The notes beneath the pieces are model-generated. The model was not told the DNA's origin. It made no database searches and saw only the letters and a program-made list of their open reading frames with translations. Positions 27,831-36,779 of a stretch of 64,000 bases of DNA are shown here, in pieces. This DNA is from Microbacterium sp. 10M-3C3 (GTDB lineage Bacteria; Actinomycetota; Actinomycetes; Actinomycetales; Microbacteriaceae): contig NZ_CP034245.1 in assembly GCF_003931875.1 (NCBI RefSeq), positions 1,550,001-1,614,000 of the forward strand. The letters are read 5' to 3'. The translations under genes were made by a program, and so were the position numbers. Position 1 is the stretch's first letter, and each line of letters opens with the position of its first letter.

Positions 27831-29135
27831 ATGCCCACGAGCGAGACCGCGCTGCCCGAGGTCGCCCGGATCGCCTCCGATCTCATCCGATTCGACACGT
27901 CGAACTTCGGCGGCGGCAACGCCCGCGGTGAGCGCGAGGCGGCCGAGTACGTGGGGGCGTTCCTGTCCGCCGTGGGGCTCGAGCCCGAGTACTACGAGCC
28001 GATCCCGCGCCGCACGAACGTCGTCGCACGGGTCGCCGGTCGCAACCGGGACAAGCCCGCGCTGGTGCTCCACGGCCACCTCGACGTGGTGCCGGCGATC
28101 GCGGAGGACTGGAGCGTCGACCCGTTCGCGGGCGAGATCCGCGACGGCGTGCTGTGGGGCCGCGGCGCCGTGGACATGAAGAACATGGACGCGATGATCC
28201 TCGCGTCCGTCGCCGAACTGCTGCGCGCGGGGGAGCTGCCCGAGCGCGACCTCGTGCTCGCGTTCTTCGCCGACGAGGAGAACGGCGGCGTCGAGGGATC
28301 GGCGCTGGTCGTGCGCGACCGCCCGGAGTGGTTCGCGGGCGCCACCGAGGCGATCAGCGAGGTCGGCGGCTACTCGATCGCGGTCGGCGACCGCCGCGCG
28401 TATCTGCTCCAGGTCGGCGAGAAGGCGCTCGTGTGGATCCGGCTCGTCGCCCGCGGGCGCGCGGGGCATGGCAGCCGGCTGCATCCGGACAACGCCGTCA
28501 CGGCCCTCGCCGAGGCCGTCGCGAAGCTCGGCCGCACGCCGTGGCCGGTGCGGTTGACCGCCACCACCCGCCGCTTCCTCGACGACCTCGCGGTGCTCGC
28601 GGATGCAGCGCCCGACGCCGACCCCGACGAGCTCGCCGACCGCACCGGCGCGGCGGCCGCGTTCCTGCGCTCGACGCTGCGGACGACGACGAACCCGACG
28701 GGGCTCACGGCGGGCTATAAGCACAACGTCATCCCCGACCGCGCCGAGGCGCTCATCGACGTGCGTACCCTCCCGGGCACGGAGGAGAGCGTGCTGGCGG
28801 AGATCCGCGACATCGTGGGGCCCGGTGTCGAGATCGAGGTCGTGCACCAGGACATCGGTCTCGAGGTGCCCTTCGCCGGCGACCTCGTCGATGCGATGGT
28901 CGCGGCGCTGGACCGGGCCGACCCGGGCGTGCCGGTGCTGCCGTATCTCATGGGCGGCGGCACCGACAACAAGGCGCTGTCCGAGCTCGGGATCGCCGGC
29001 TACGGCTTCGCGCCGCTGCGCCTGCCCGCCGACCTCGACTTCACCGGCATGTTCCACGGCGTCGACGAGCGCGTGCCCGTCGACGCGCTCGTCTTCGGCC
29101 AGCGCGTGCTGACCGACCTCATCCGCACCTATTGA
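27831..29135 (+). CDS. M20-family metallopeptidase
   Basis: A 434-residue M20/M25/M40 peptidase with the first metal motif LHGHLDVVPA, the bridging region GRGAVDMKNM, catalytic DEENGG and a late metal histidine in FHGVDERV. Family members are dipeptidases, carboxypeptidases or deacylases. The M. tuberculosis syntenic neighbour of uppP is also an M20 protein (Rv2141c). ATG 27831 has TACGGT 7 nt upstream and no Shine-Dalgarno. uppP follows after 9 nt, suggesting one transcript. Confidence 0.88.
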   Translation: MPTSETALPEVARIASDLIRFDTSNFGGGNARGEREAAEYVGAFLSAVGLEPEYYEPIPRRTNVVARVAGRNRDKPALVLHGHLDVVPAIAEDWSVDPFAGEIRDGVLWGRGAVDMKNMDAMILASVAELLRAGELPERDLVLAFFADEENGGVEGSALVVRDRPEWFAGATEAISEVGGYSIAVGDRRAYLLQVGEKALVWIRLVARGRAGHGSRLHPDNAVTALAEAVAKLGRTPWPVRLTATTRRFLDDLAVLADAAPDADPDELADRTGAAAAFLRSTLRTTTNPTGLTAGYKHNVIPDRAEALIDVRTLPGTEESVLAEIRDIVGPGVEIEVVHQDIGLEVPFAGDLVDAMVAALDRADPGVPVLPYLMGGGTDNKALSELGIAGYGFAPLRLPADLDFTGMFHGVDERVPVDALVFGQRVLTDLIRTY

Positions 29136-29144
29136 GGGGCTCGC

Positions 29145-29972
29145 ATGCAGATTCTCGAAGCGATCATCCTGGGTCTCGTGCAGGGCCTCACCGAGTTCCT
29201 GCCGATCTCCTCGAGCGCGCACCTGCGGATCGTGGGGGAGTTCCTGCCCGGGGCGCAGGACCCGGGCGCCGCGTTCACCGCGATCACGCAGATCGGCACC
29301 GAGGCGGCGGTCGTGGTCTTCTTCTGGCGCGACATCGTCCGCATCATCGGACGCTGGTTCCGCTCGCTGAGCGGCGCGGTGCCGCGGCGCGACCCCGACG
29401 CCCTCATGGGCTGGTACATCATCGTCGGCTCCGTGCCGATCGTGGTGCTCGGCGTGGCGTTCCAGGACCAGATCGAGACGACCTTCCGGTCGCTGTGGCT
29501 CGTGGCCACGATGCTCATCGTGTTCGGCGTGCTGCTCGGTGTCGCCGACATCCTCGGGCGCCGCACGCGGACGCTGGAGAACCTGACGTGGGGCCGCGCG
29601 ATCGTCTTCGGACTCGCGCAGGCGCTCGCCCTCATCCCGGGCGTCTCCCGCTCGGGCGGCACGATCACGGCCGGACGCCTCATGGGCTTCGACCGCCCGT
29701 CCGCGGCCCGCTACGCGTTCCTCCTCGCGATCCCCGCGGTCTTCGGAAGCGGCTTCTACCAGCTCGTCAAGCACGGCGGCGACGAGGGCGCGTACGGGCT
29801 GCTGGAGACCGGCATCGCCACCGTGGTCGCGTTCGGAGTCGGGCTGGCGGTGATCGCGTTCCTGATGCGCTACATCTCCAAGCGCAGCTTCCTGCCCTTC
29901 GTGATCTACCGCGTCCTGCTGGGCGTCGCGGTCATGATCCTGCTGGCGACGGGCGTCGTCCAGGCCGGCTGA
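29145..29972 (+). CDS. uppP: undecaprenyl-diphosphatase UppP (BacA)
   Basis: A 275-residue polytopic membrane protein that dephosphorylates undecaprenyl pyrophosphate so the lipid carrier can be reused in cell-wall synthesis. The BacA motifs [13 protein letters not shown] (near residue 20) and [14 protein letters not shown] are present. High levels of the family confer bacitracin tolerance. The gene follows the M20 peptidase by 9 nt and ends in a hairpin. Confidence 0.95.
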   Translation: MQILEAIILGLVQGLTEFLPISSSAHLRIVGEFLPGAQDPGAAFTAITQIGTEAAVVVFFWRDIVRIIGRWFRSLSGAVPRRDPDALMGWYIIVGSVPIVVLGVAFQDQIETTFRSLWLVATMLIVFGVLLGVADILGRRTRTLENLTWGRAIVFGLAQALALIPGVSRSGGTITAGRLMGFDRPSAARYAFLLAIPAVFGSGFYQLVKHGGDEGAYGLLETGIATVVAFGVGLAVIAFLMRYISKRSFLPFVIYRVLLGVAVMILLATGVVQAG

Positions 29973-29979
29973 GCCGGCC
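29963..29979. terminator. hairpin centred on the uppP stop codon
   Basis: GGCCGGC at 29963-29969 and GCCGGCC at 29973-29979 form a 7-bp stem whose 3-nt loop is the TGA stop of uppP. It lies between convergent uppP and the PAC2 gene and is likely a compact bidirectional terminator. Confidence 0.55.
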
Positions 29980-29990
29980 GGCTTCGGCCC

Positions 29991-30857
29991 TCAGCGGCGC
30001 GGCGGATCGTCGCGGCCGGGCTTGCCGGGGCCGTCGCCGCCGCGGCGGAGGTAGCGCTCGAACTCCTGCGCGATCGCGTCGCCGGAGGCCTCGGGGGAGT
30101 CCCACGTGTCGCGCGTGCGCTCGAGCTGGCGGATGTACTCCGTCATCTCCTCGTCGTCGGCCGCGGCGGCGTCGATCGACGCCTCCCACGCGATCGCCTC
30201 GGTGGCGAGGTCGCCGCGCGGCACCTCCGCGCCGGTGATGTCCTCGAGTCGGTCGAGGAGGGCGAGGGTCGCCTTGGGCGAGGGCGTGTGCCCCGCGACG
30301 TAGTGCGGCACGCTCGCCCACAGGCTCGCCGACGGGATGCCGGCCGCATCCGCCGCCGCCGACAGGACGCTCAGGATCCCCACGGGGCCCTCGTACGAGC
30401 TGCGCTCGAGGCCGAGTTCGACGCGCACACGCTCGTTCTCGCTGCCGGCGAAGACCGAGATGGGACGCGTGTGCGGCACGTCGGACATCATCGAGCCGAG
30501 CGCGACGATGCCGGTGATGTCCTCGCGCAGCGCCACGTCGACGAGCTCGTTCGCGAACGCCTGCCACGCACGGGCGGGCTCGGCGCCGGTGAGCAGCCAC
30601 AGCTGCGTGCCGCGCGGCGGGTTCTCGGGGCGCAGCAGGGTGGCCTCGGGCCACGTGAGGCTGCGGCCGCCCTCGCCGTCGCTGACGATGTGCGGGCGCG
30701 TGTACTGGTAGTCGAAGTAGAGCTCGGGATCGACCGAGAACACCGGGACGTAGGAGCGCTTCGCGCGCAGCAGCGACACGGCGGCCGAAGCCGCCTCGCC
30801 CGCGTCGTTCCAGCCGTCGAAGGCGGTGACCAGAACCCGGCGACCCAGTGCGTCCAC
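29991..30857 (-). CDS. PAC2-family protein
   Basis: A 288-residue member of the PAC2 family (proteasome-assembly-chaperone-2 fold, M. tuberculosis Rv2125 type). It begins VDALGRRVLVTAFDGWNDAGEAAS, has VPHTRP and VPHYVAGHTPSPKATLALLD, and ends in a charged tail. Biochemical function in bacteria is not established. GTG 30857 is fixed by GAGGAGG just upstream. The same gene lies close to trmI and the Pup-proteasome genes in other actinobacteria, but that proteasome block is missing here. Confidence 0.85.
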   Translation of the reverse strand: MDALGRRVLVTAFDGWNDAGEAASAAVSLLRAKRSYVPVFSVDPELYFDYQYTRPHIVSDGEGGRSLTWPEATLLRPENPPRGTQLWLLTGAEPARAWQAFANELVDVALREDITGIVALGSMMSDVPHTRPISVFAGSENERVRVELGLERSSYEGPVGILSVLSAAADAAGIPSASLWASVPHYVAGHTPSPKATLALLDRLEDITGAEVPRGDLATEAIAWEASIDAAAADDEEMTEYIRQLERTRDTWDSPEASGDAIAQEFERYLRRGGDGPGKPGRDDPPRR

Positions 30858-30941
30858 GCAACCTCCTCTGCCCCGGCGGGGTTCCCACCAGGATAGGCGC
30901 ATCGGCGCGGGCGGGGGCCGGCGCGCTCGTACGATGGACGG

Positions 30942-31628
30942 ATGACTGCGCCCCCGCCCGCCGCCGTCCTGTGGGACATGGACGGCACCCTCGTCGACAC
31001 CGAGCCCTATTGGATGGCCGCCGAGACGCCGCTGGTGGAGAGCTTCGGCGGCACGTGGACGCACGAGCAGGCGCTGCAGCTCGTGGGCCTCGGGCTCGCC
31101 GACTCGGCACGCATCCTTCAGGGCGCAGGCGTGCGGATGGAGGTGCCCGCGATCATCGACCACCTCACCGACACGGTGATCACGAGCCTCGAGACCACGG
31201 GCGTGCCCTTCCGCCCGGGCGCGCGGGAGCTGCTGGCCGAGCTCAAGGAGCGCGGCGTGAAGACCGCGCTCGTGACGATGTCGGTGCGGCGCATGGCCGA
31301 GCGCGTCGCCGGGCTCATGGCGCCCGGCACGTTCGACGTGATCGTCGCCGGCGACGACGTCGAACGCCCCAAGCCCCACCCCGACGCCTACCTGAAGGCG
31401 TGCACCCTCCTGGGTGTCGCCCCCGAGCGCTGCGTCGCGATCGAGGACTCCCCGAACGGCGTGCGGGCAGCCGTCGCGAGCGGCGCCGTCACCCTCGGCG
31501 TGCCGCTCATGGTCTCCCTCGACGACTCCGGCGCGCACGAGCTGTGGCCGTCCCTCGCCGAGCGCGGCGTCGACGACCTCGCCGCGCTCCTCGACACGCA
31601 CGCCGCTTCGACGGAGGCCGTCCGATGA
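30942..31628 (+). CDS. HAD-family hydrolase
   Basis: A 228-residue HAD phosphatase of the beta-phosphoglucomutase-like subfamily. The nucleophile motif WDMDGTLVDTEP is near residue 11, TMSV is motif II, and KPHPDAYL and EDSPNGVRAA are motifs III and IV. Likely a sugar-phosphate phosphatase. ATG 30942 has TACGAT exactly 6 nt upstream and no Shine-Dalgarno. The stop overlaps the trmI start by ATGA. Confidence 0.87.
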   Translation: MTAPPPAAVLWDMDGTLVDTEPYWMAAETPLVESFGGTWTHEQALQLVGLGLADSARILQGAGVRMEVPAIIDHLTDTVITSLETTGVPFRPGARELLAELKERGVKTALVTMSVRRMAERVAGLMAPGTFDVIVAGDDVERPKPHPDAYLKACTLLGVAPERCVAIEDSPNGVRAAVASGAVTLGVPLMVSLDDSGAHELWPSLAERGVDDLAALLDTHAASTEAVR

Positions 31629-32635
31629 GCGAGACCCCCCACCTCAGCGGCCCGTTCCGCATCGGCGACCGGGTGCAGCTGACCGGCCCCAAGGGGCGCC
31701 TGCACACCATCACGCTCCGCGAGGGCGGCGAGTTGCACACGCATCACGGCGTGCTGCGGCACGAGGCGCTCGTCGGCCAGCCCGACGGCAGCGTCGTCGT
31801 CAACAGCGGCGGCCACGAGTACCTCGCGCTGCGCCCGCTGCTGCGCGACTTCGTCATGTCGATGCCGCGGGGCGCGGCGATCGTGTATCCGAAGGACGCG
31901 GCGCAGATCCTCGCGCAGGCCGATGTGTTCTCGGGCGCCGTGGTCGTCGAGGCCGGCGTCGGATCGGGCGCCCTCGCCCTGTGGCTGCTGCGCGCGATCG
32001 GCCCGAGCGGGCGGCTGGTGTCGTTCGAGCGGCGCGAGGAGTTCGCCGACGTCGCCCGCGCGAACGTGGAGACGTTCCTCGGCACCGCTCCCGCGACGTG
32101 GCAGCTCGTCGTCGGCGATCTCGTCGAGGAGCTGCCCGGCGCCGTCCCGCCGGCATCCGTCGACCGCGTCGTGCTCGACATGCTCGCGCCGTGGGAGTGC
32201 ATCGACGCCGTCGGCGACGCGCTCACGCCCGGCGGGGTCGTGCTCTGCTACGTCGCGACGGCGACGCAGCTCAGCCGCGTGGCGGAGTACATCCGCGGCA
32301 CCGGCCTGTTCACCGAGCCCGAGGCCAGCGAGACGATGGTGCGCGGCTGGCACGTCGAGGGCCTCGCGGTGAGGCCCGACCACCGGATGGTGGCGCACAC
32401 CGGGTTCCTCATCACCGCGCGCCGGCTCGCCCCGGGCGCCGTGCCGCCGGACGTGCGCAAGCGGGCGCTGAAGAAGCCGAGCTACGCCGATGAGGACGTC
32501 GAGATCTGGACCCCCGGCGCGGTCGGCGACCGCGAGATCACCGACAAGAACCTGCGCAAGCGCGTGCGGGAGGCCCAGCGCGCGGCCGAGGGCGTGCGTG
32601 GGGCCGGTCACGGCGCGCCGGAGAGCACCGTCTAA
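31625..32635 (+). CDS. trmI: tRNA (adenine58-N1)-methyltransferase TrmI
   Basis: A 336-residue class I methyltransferase. An N-terminal small beta domain (RIGDRVQLTGPKGRLHTITL) precedes the SAM-binding motif VVEAGVGSGALALWLL and a TrmI-type catalytic region LDMLAPWE. It makes m1A58 in tRNA, which stabilises the T loop. It overlaps the HAD gene, so the two are co-translated. In M. tuberculosis (Rv2118c) this gene stands beside the mpa-dop-pup proteasome block; here an FKBP lipoprotein gene follows directly. Confidence 0.93.
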   Translation: MSETPHLSGPFRIGDRVQLTGPKGRLHTITLREGGELHTHHGVLRHEALVGQPDGSVVVNSGGHEYLALRPLLRDFVMSMPRGAAIVYPKDAAQILAQADVFSGAVVVEAGVGSGALALWLLRAIGPSGRLVSFERREEFADVARANVETFLGTAPATWQLVVGDLVEELPGAVPPASVDRVVLDMLAPWECIDAVGDALTPGGVVLCYVATATQLSRVAEYIRGTGLFTEPEASETMVRGWHVEGLAVRPDHRMVAHTGFLITARRLAPGAVPPDVRKRALKKPSYADEDVEIWTPGAVGDREITDKNLRKRVREAQRAAEGVRGAGHGAPESTV

Positions 32636-32638
32636 ACT
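32633..32638 (+). promoter_or_regulatory. candidate -10 element overlapping the trmI stop
   Basis: TAAACT starts with the TAA stop codon of trmI and is exactly 6 nt before the GTG of the FKBP-like lipoprotein gene. Read as a -10 it would start a leaderless mRNA there. Confidence 0.5.
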
Positions 32639-32644
32639 GTTCCG

Positions 32645-33562
32645 GTGCGCAGAACCCCCGCCCTCCTCGCCGTGACGGCCCTCGTGGCCGTCGGTCTCGT
32701 CGGCTGCACGGCGGCCGCGCCGGATGCCTCGTGCAACCCGACCACGCAGCAGTCGGGCGCGCTCGACGGCGTCGACGTCACGGGCGCGGATGACGCCCGA
32801 CCCACGGTCGACCTCCCCACGCCGTTCAAGGTCTCCTCGACGGCGTCCAAGGTGCTCGAGCCCGGTCAGGGCACGGCGATCTCCGCCGACAACCAGCTCG
32901 TCGTGCTCGACATCACGATCTCCAGCGGCAGCACCGGCGAGCCGATCATCGCGACGCCCTACAACGGCGACATGAGCCGGGCGTTCCCGGTGTCGGAGTG
33001 GACCAAGGGCTTCCCGGGACTCGCCACCGCGCTCGAGTGCGTGACGCAGGGGAGCCGCCTGGTCATCGGCCTCGCGCCCGACGACCTCGCCGAGGGCGCG
33101 GCGTCGCAGCTCGGGCTCGCCGACGACGAGTCGGCCGTCGCGGTCGTCGACGTGCGCAAGGTCTACCTGCCGAAGGCCGAGGGCGCGCCCGTCTTCAACG
33201 AGAGCCGCGGGCTCCCGACCGTCGTCCGCGCTCCCGACGGACGCCCCGGCATCATCGTGCCGGAGGCGACGGCCCCCACCGACACCGTCGTGCAGGTGCT
33301 CGAACGCGGTGACGGCGCTGAGGTCGCCGACGGCGACACCGTGCGCGCGGCGTACACCGAGGTCTCGTGGCAGACCGGCAAGGTCGTGAACACGACGTGG
33401 GACGGCGCACCCGTCGCCGTGACCGACCAGAGCCTCCCCGCCGAGGTCGTCTCGGCCGTGCAGGGGCAGACGATCGGCTCGCAGCTGCTGGTGGTCGTGC
33501 CCGGGGACGAGGACGGTGCCGCGAGCGTCTACGTCGTCGACCTGCTCGGCATCGACGGCTGA
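32645..33562 (+). CDS. FKBP-type peptidyl-prolyl isomerase-like lipoprotein
   Basis: A 305-residue exported lipoprotein. Residues 1-21 are a signal peptide with lipobox LVGC, so C21 is lipidated. Two FKBP-like halves follow: the first around residues 85-170 (EWTKGFPGLATALECVTQGSRLVIGL), the second in residues 215-305 with VQGQTIGSQLLVVVPGDEDG. These G-S-R/Q-L-L-V strands are typical of FKBP cores, but catalysis is not assured. It probably assists folding of exported proteins. GTG 32645. Confidence 0.83.
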   Translation: MRRTPALLAVTALVAVGLVGCTAAAPDASCNPTTQQSGALDGVDVTGADDARPTVDLPTPFKVSSTASKVLEPGQGTAISADNQLVVLDITISSGSTGEPIIATPYNGDMSRAFPVSEWTKGFPGLATALECVTQGSRLVIGLAPDDLAEGAASQLGLADDESAVAVVDVRKVYLPKAEGAPVFNESRGLPTVVRAPDGRPGIIVPEATAPTDTVVQVLERGDGAEVADGDTVRAAYTEVSWQTGKVVNTTWDGAPVAVTDQSLPAEVVSAVQGQTIGSQLLVVVPGDEDGAASVYVVDLLGIDG

Positions 33563-33609
33563 TCGCTCCGCGCCGGGCGGTGACGGCACCGCGACCGTAG
33601 GATGTCAGG

Positions 33610-34614
33610 GTGCCCTCGTCCGCCGTCAGGAACGCTCCCGAAGAGCGTCTGGTCAACCTCGTCGTCGCGCTCATGGCGACCGAGCAGGGGCTGACGAAGG
33701 ACACGATCCTCTCCTCGGTCGCGGGTTACCGCGAGCAGGGCGAGGCAGGCGCGTCGAAGGACGCGCTCGAGAAGATGTTCGAGCGCGACAAGGAGAGCCT
33801 GCGAGGGCTCGGCGTGCCGATCGAGACGATCGGCGACCACGCCGACCCCGACGACCTGCGGGAGGCGCGTTACCGCGTGCCCACCGCCGAGTACGCCCTG
33901 CCCGAGGACATCACGTTCACTCCGGCGGAGATCGCGCTGCTGAACCTCGCCGGCGGCGTGTGGGGGAGCGAGTCGCTGTCGGCGGCGGCGCGCAGCGGAC
34001 TGCGCAAGATCCGGGCCCTCGGCATCGCCGTCGACGAGCCGATCATCGGCTACGCCCCGCGCATCAACCTGCGCGATCCGGCCTTCGCGCCGCTCCAGCA
34101 GGCGATCGAGCAGAGCCGCGTCGTGGAGTTCCCGTACCTCCGCCCGGGAACGGAGGCGCCGCGGCGGCGCCGCATCCGTCCGCTCGCCCTCGTCGACTAC
34201 GAAGCGCGGTGGCACGTGTTCGGCTACGACCTGAACATCGACGCCGACCGCACCTTCCTTCTCAGCCGCATCGTCGGCGACGTCCAGATCACACGCGACC
34301 GCTTCGATCCGGCGCTGCGCGACGGGGCGGGGGAGACCGCGCTCGCAGGGCTCCGTCGACTCGCGGCCGATCAGATCGCCGAGCTCGAGGTGCACCCCGG
34401 CACCGAGGCGGCGCTGCGCCTGCAGCGGCGCGCCGAGCCCTCCGAGCGCGGCCTGCGCGTGCCCTACGTCGACGTGCACGTGTTCGCCGACGAGCTCGCC
34501 TCCTACGGGCCCGAGGTGCGTGTCGTCGCGCCCGACGCACTCCGCGACGAGGTCGTCCGCCGGCTGCGCGCGACGCTCGAGCTCCACGCCGATGCGATCG
34601 AGGGGGAGCGATGA
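33610..34614 (+). CDS. pafB: WYL-domain transcriptional regulator PafB
   Basis: A 334-residue regulator: N-terminal winged helix (ERLVNLVVALMATEQGLTKDTILSSVAGY), then a WYL domain (VEFPYLRPGTEAPRRRRIRPLALVDYEARWHVFGYDL) and a C-terminal WCX region. With PafC it forms the PafBC activator of the LexA-independent DNA-damage response in mycobacteria. GTG 33610 has TAGGAT 6 nt upstream. It overlaps pafC by ATGA. The Pup ligase gene pafA, its usual upstream neighbour, is not here. Confidence 0.9.
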   Translation: MPSSAVRNAPEERLVNLVVALMATEQGLTKDTILSSVAGYREQGEAGASKDALEKMFERDKESLRGLGVPIETIGDHADPDDLREARYRVPTAEYALPEDITFTPAEIALLNLAGGVWGSESLSAAARSGLRKIRALGIAVDEPIIGYAPRINLRDPAFAPLQQAIEQSRVVEFPYLRPGTEAPRRRRIRPLALVDYEARWHVFGYDLNIDADRTFLLSRIVGDVQITRDRFDPALRDGAGETALAGLRRLAADQIAELEVHPGTEAALRLQRRAEPSERGLRVPYVDVHVFADELASYGPEVRVVAPDALRDEVVRRLRATLELHADAIEGER

Positions 34615-35585
34615 ACGCGCAGCGCCCCCTCGTCGCCACCGACCGGGCGGCGCTCATGCTGCAGCTCGTGCCGTACCTCATCGGCAAGGGCGAGGTCCCC
34701 GTGGCCGAGGCGGCCGCCGAGTTCGACGTCACGCCCGCGCAGATGCGCGAGATGGTCGAGAAGCTCACCGTGATCGGGCTGCCCGGCGACGGCGGGTTCT
34801 GGCAGCTCCCGCACGAGCTGTTCGACATCGACTGGGATCTCCTCGACGAGCGCGACATCATCTCGATCACCAACACGGTCGGGCTCGAGCGGGCACCGCG
34901 GCTCACGGCGCGCGAGGCTGCGGCGCTCCTGGCCGGCCTGCAGCTCGTGCGCAGCGTCCCCGGCATCGGCGACAGCGACCTCGTGTCGGGGCTGCTCACG
35001 AAGCTGCGCGGCGGCGCGTCGGCGACGCCGGCCGACGTCATCGTCGCACCCGGCCCGGTCGACGGCGTGCGCGATGTCGTCGACGAGGCCCTGCGGGCCG
35101 GCGTCGCCATCTCCTTCACCTATCAGGCGCCGGATGCGGCGCCCACGACCCGCACGGTCGACCCGGTCAAGGTGCACATCACCGGCGGGCAGTGGTATCT
35201 GCAGGGGTGGTGCCACCTGCGCCGCGCGATGCGCACGTTCCACCTGGAGCGGGTGAGCGACCCCGTGCTGACCGACATCCCGGTCGCCCACGCCGCCGAG
35301 CCCGTGCCCGACCTGTTCGAGCCCGGCGAGAACGACGTGCACGTGCGCATCCGGTTCACCGCGGCCATCGCGCCGCTGCTCGGCGACTACCTCGACCGCG
35401 CGGACATCGAGGGTAAGGGCGCGATGCGCGAGGCGACTGTGCGCGTGGCCGACGAGCACAGCCTCAAGCGCCTCGCCGCGCGCCGCGGCGGCCTCGTCGA
35501 GGTGCTCGCCCCCGGCGCGGCCCGACGGGCGACCGCCGCGTGGGCGCGGGCCGGTCTCGAACAGTACGGCGCCGCGGCGGACTGA
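34611..35585 (+). CDS. pafC: WYL-domain transcriptional regulator PafC
   Basis: A 324-residue partner of PafB. It has an N-terminal helix-turn-helix (LVPYLIGKGEVPVAEAAAEFDVTPAQMREMV), a WYL domain (ISFTYQAPDAAPTTRTVDPVKVHITGGQWYLQGWCHLRRAMRTFHLERV spans about residues 165-215) and a WCX domain. The WYL fold is thought to bind a nucleic-acid or small-molecule signal. It is translationally coupled to pafB and followed by tatA-tatC-helY in the standard actinobacterial order. Confidence 0.9.
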   Translation: MNAQRPLVATDRAALMLQLVPYLIGKGEVPVAEAAAEFDVTPAQMREMVEKLTVIGLPGDGGFWQLPHELFDIDWDLLDERDIISITNTVGLERAPRLTAREAAALLAGLQLVRSVPGIGDSDLVSGLLTKLRGGASATPADVIVAPGPVDGVRDVVDEALRAGVAISFTYQAPDAAPTTRTVDPVKVHITGGQWYLQGWCHLRRAMRTFHLERVSDPVLTDIPVAHAAEPVPDLFEPGENDVHVRIRFTAAIAPLLGDYLDRADIEGKGAMREATVRVADEHSLKRLAARRGGLVEVLAPGAARRATAAWARAGLEQYGAAAD

Positions 35586-35677
35586 CGGCGGCGCGCCGCG
35601 TCCGCGGCCCGGCTCCGGCCCTCGCGAACCCCCGCGGGTTACACTGGAGGAGCACGCCGCGCATAAGGAGAGACATC

Positions 35678-35950
35678 ATGGGCATCTTCGGCAACGCATT
35701 CGGGTGGCCGCACCTGCTCCTCATCCTCGCGGTCATCCTGCTGCTGTTCGGGGCGGCGAAGCTGCCGGCGCTCGCCAAGAGCATCGGGCAGTCCACGCGC
35801 ATCTTCCGCGGCGAGATGAAGGCGATGAAGGCCGAGGACGGCGCCGGCAAAGACGCGGGGACGTCGGCTCCCGCCGCCGAGACCGCGCCGGAACCGGTGC
35901 GCAACGAGACCTCCACCGCCGCCGGCGGCAAGCCAGACGCGCAGCAGTAA
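35678..35950 (+). CDS. tatA: Sec-independent translocase subunit TatA
   Basis: A 90-residue TatA: one N-terminal membrane helix (HLLLILAVILLLFGAAKLPALAKSIG), an amphipathic helix containing FRGEMKAMK, then a flexible Ala/Glu-rich tail. It forms the pore of twin-arginine export. AAGGAG precedes the ATG by 7 nt and TACACT at 35640 is a good -10, giving a short leader. tatC follows after 4 nt. Confidence 0.95.
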   Translation: MGIFGNAFGWPHLLLILAVILLLFGAAKLPALAKSIGQSTRIFRGEMKAMKAEDGAGKDAGTSAPAAETAPEPVRNETSTAAGGKPDAQQ

Positions 35951-35954
35951 GTCC

Positions 35955-36779
35955 GTGGTCACGACCGGATCTCCCCGCGTCGACAGCCCCGACAGCCCGC
36001 GCCGCGATCGGCGGATGTCGCTCGCGCAGCACCTCGTCGAGCTCCGTCGGCGACTGCTCATCGCCGTGCTCGCACTCGTCGTGGGCATGGTGATCGCGTT
36101 CATCATCACCGACCCGGTCATCCAGCTGCTCACGCAGCCGATCCAGATCATCGCCGAGCAGCGCGGCACCGACTTCGCCAAGCTCAACTTCGACTCGATC
36201 ACGTCCGGCTTCGACCTGCGGATGCGGATCGCCTTCGCGATCGGCATCATCCTGTCGGCGCCGGTGTGGATGTGGCAGATCTGGGCCTTCGTCATGCCGG
36301 GGCTCACGCGCAAAGAGGTCCGTTACACGTGGGGCTTCCTGGGGGCGGCGATCCCGCTGTTCTTCCTGGGCTGCTTCGTGGGCTGGGCGATCATGCCGCA
36401 CATCATCGAGCTCATGGCGACCTTCGTGCCCGAGCAGGGCGCGCTCTTCTTCAAGTACGACTACTACTACGACTTCATCTTCAAGCTGCTCGTGGTCGTC
36501 GGCGTCGCGTTCGTGCTGCCCGTCTTCCTCGTCGCCCTGAACCTCGCGGGCGTCGCGTCGGGCGTGGCGATCCTCAAGGGCTGGCGCGTGGCGATCCTCG
36601 TGTCGACGATCTTCGCCGCGGTGGCGACGCCCGCCGCCGACATCACCTCGATGCTGCTGCTCGGGGGCATCATGGTCGTGCTGTACTTCGCCGCCGCGCT
36701 GGTGTCGCTCTTCTTCGATCGGCGTCGCCGCAAGCGCGAGCAGCGCCTGTTCGCCGAGGAGCCGGGAACGGCCGCATGA
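35955..36779 (+). CDS. tatC: Sec-independent translocase subunit TatC
   Basis: A 274-residue six-helix membrane protein that recognises twin-arginine signal peptides. The N-terminal MSLAQHLVELRRRLL motif and the FVMPGLTRKE segment are characteristic. GTG 35955 is used; MSLAQ at residue 21 is an alternative start. The stop overlaps the helY ATG. A TatB gene is not adjacent. Confidence 0.94.
   Translation: MVTTGSPRVDSPDSPRRDRRMSLAQHLVELRRRLLIAVLALVVGMVIAFIITDPVIQLLTQPIQIIAEQRGTDFAKLNFDSITSGFDLRMRIAFAIGIILSAPVWMWQIWAFVMPGLTRKEVRYTWGFLGAAIPLFFLGCFVGWAIMPHIIELMATFVPEQGALFFKYDYYYDFIFKLLVVVGVAFVLPVFLVALNLAGVASGVAILKGWRVAILVSTIFAAVATPAADITSMLLLGGIMVVLYFAAALVSLFFDRRRRKREQRLFAEEPGTAA

Noticed and set aside
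29132..30238. 368-residue plus-strand ORF over uppP and the PAC2 gene
   Set aside because: Spans two convergent, well-supported genes in the wrong frame and is Arg-rich.
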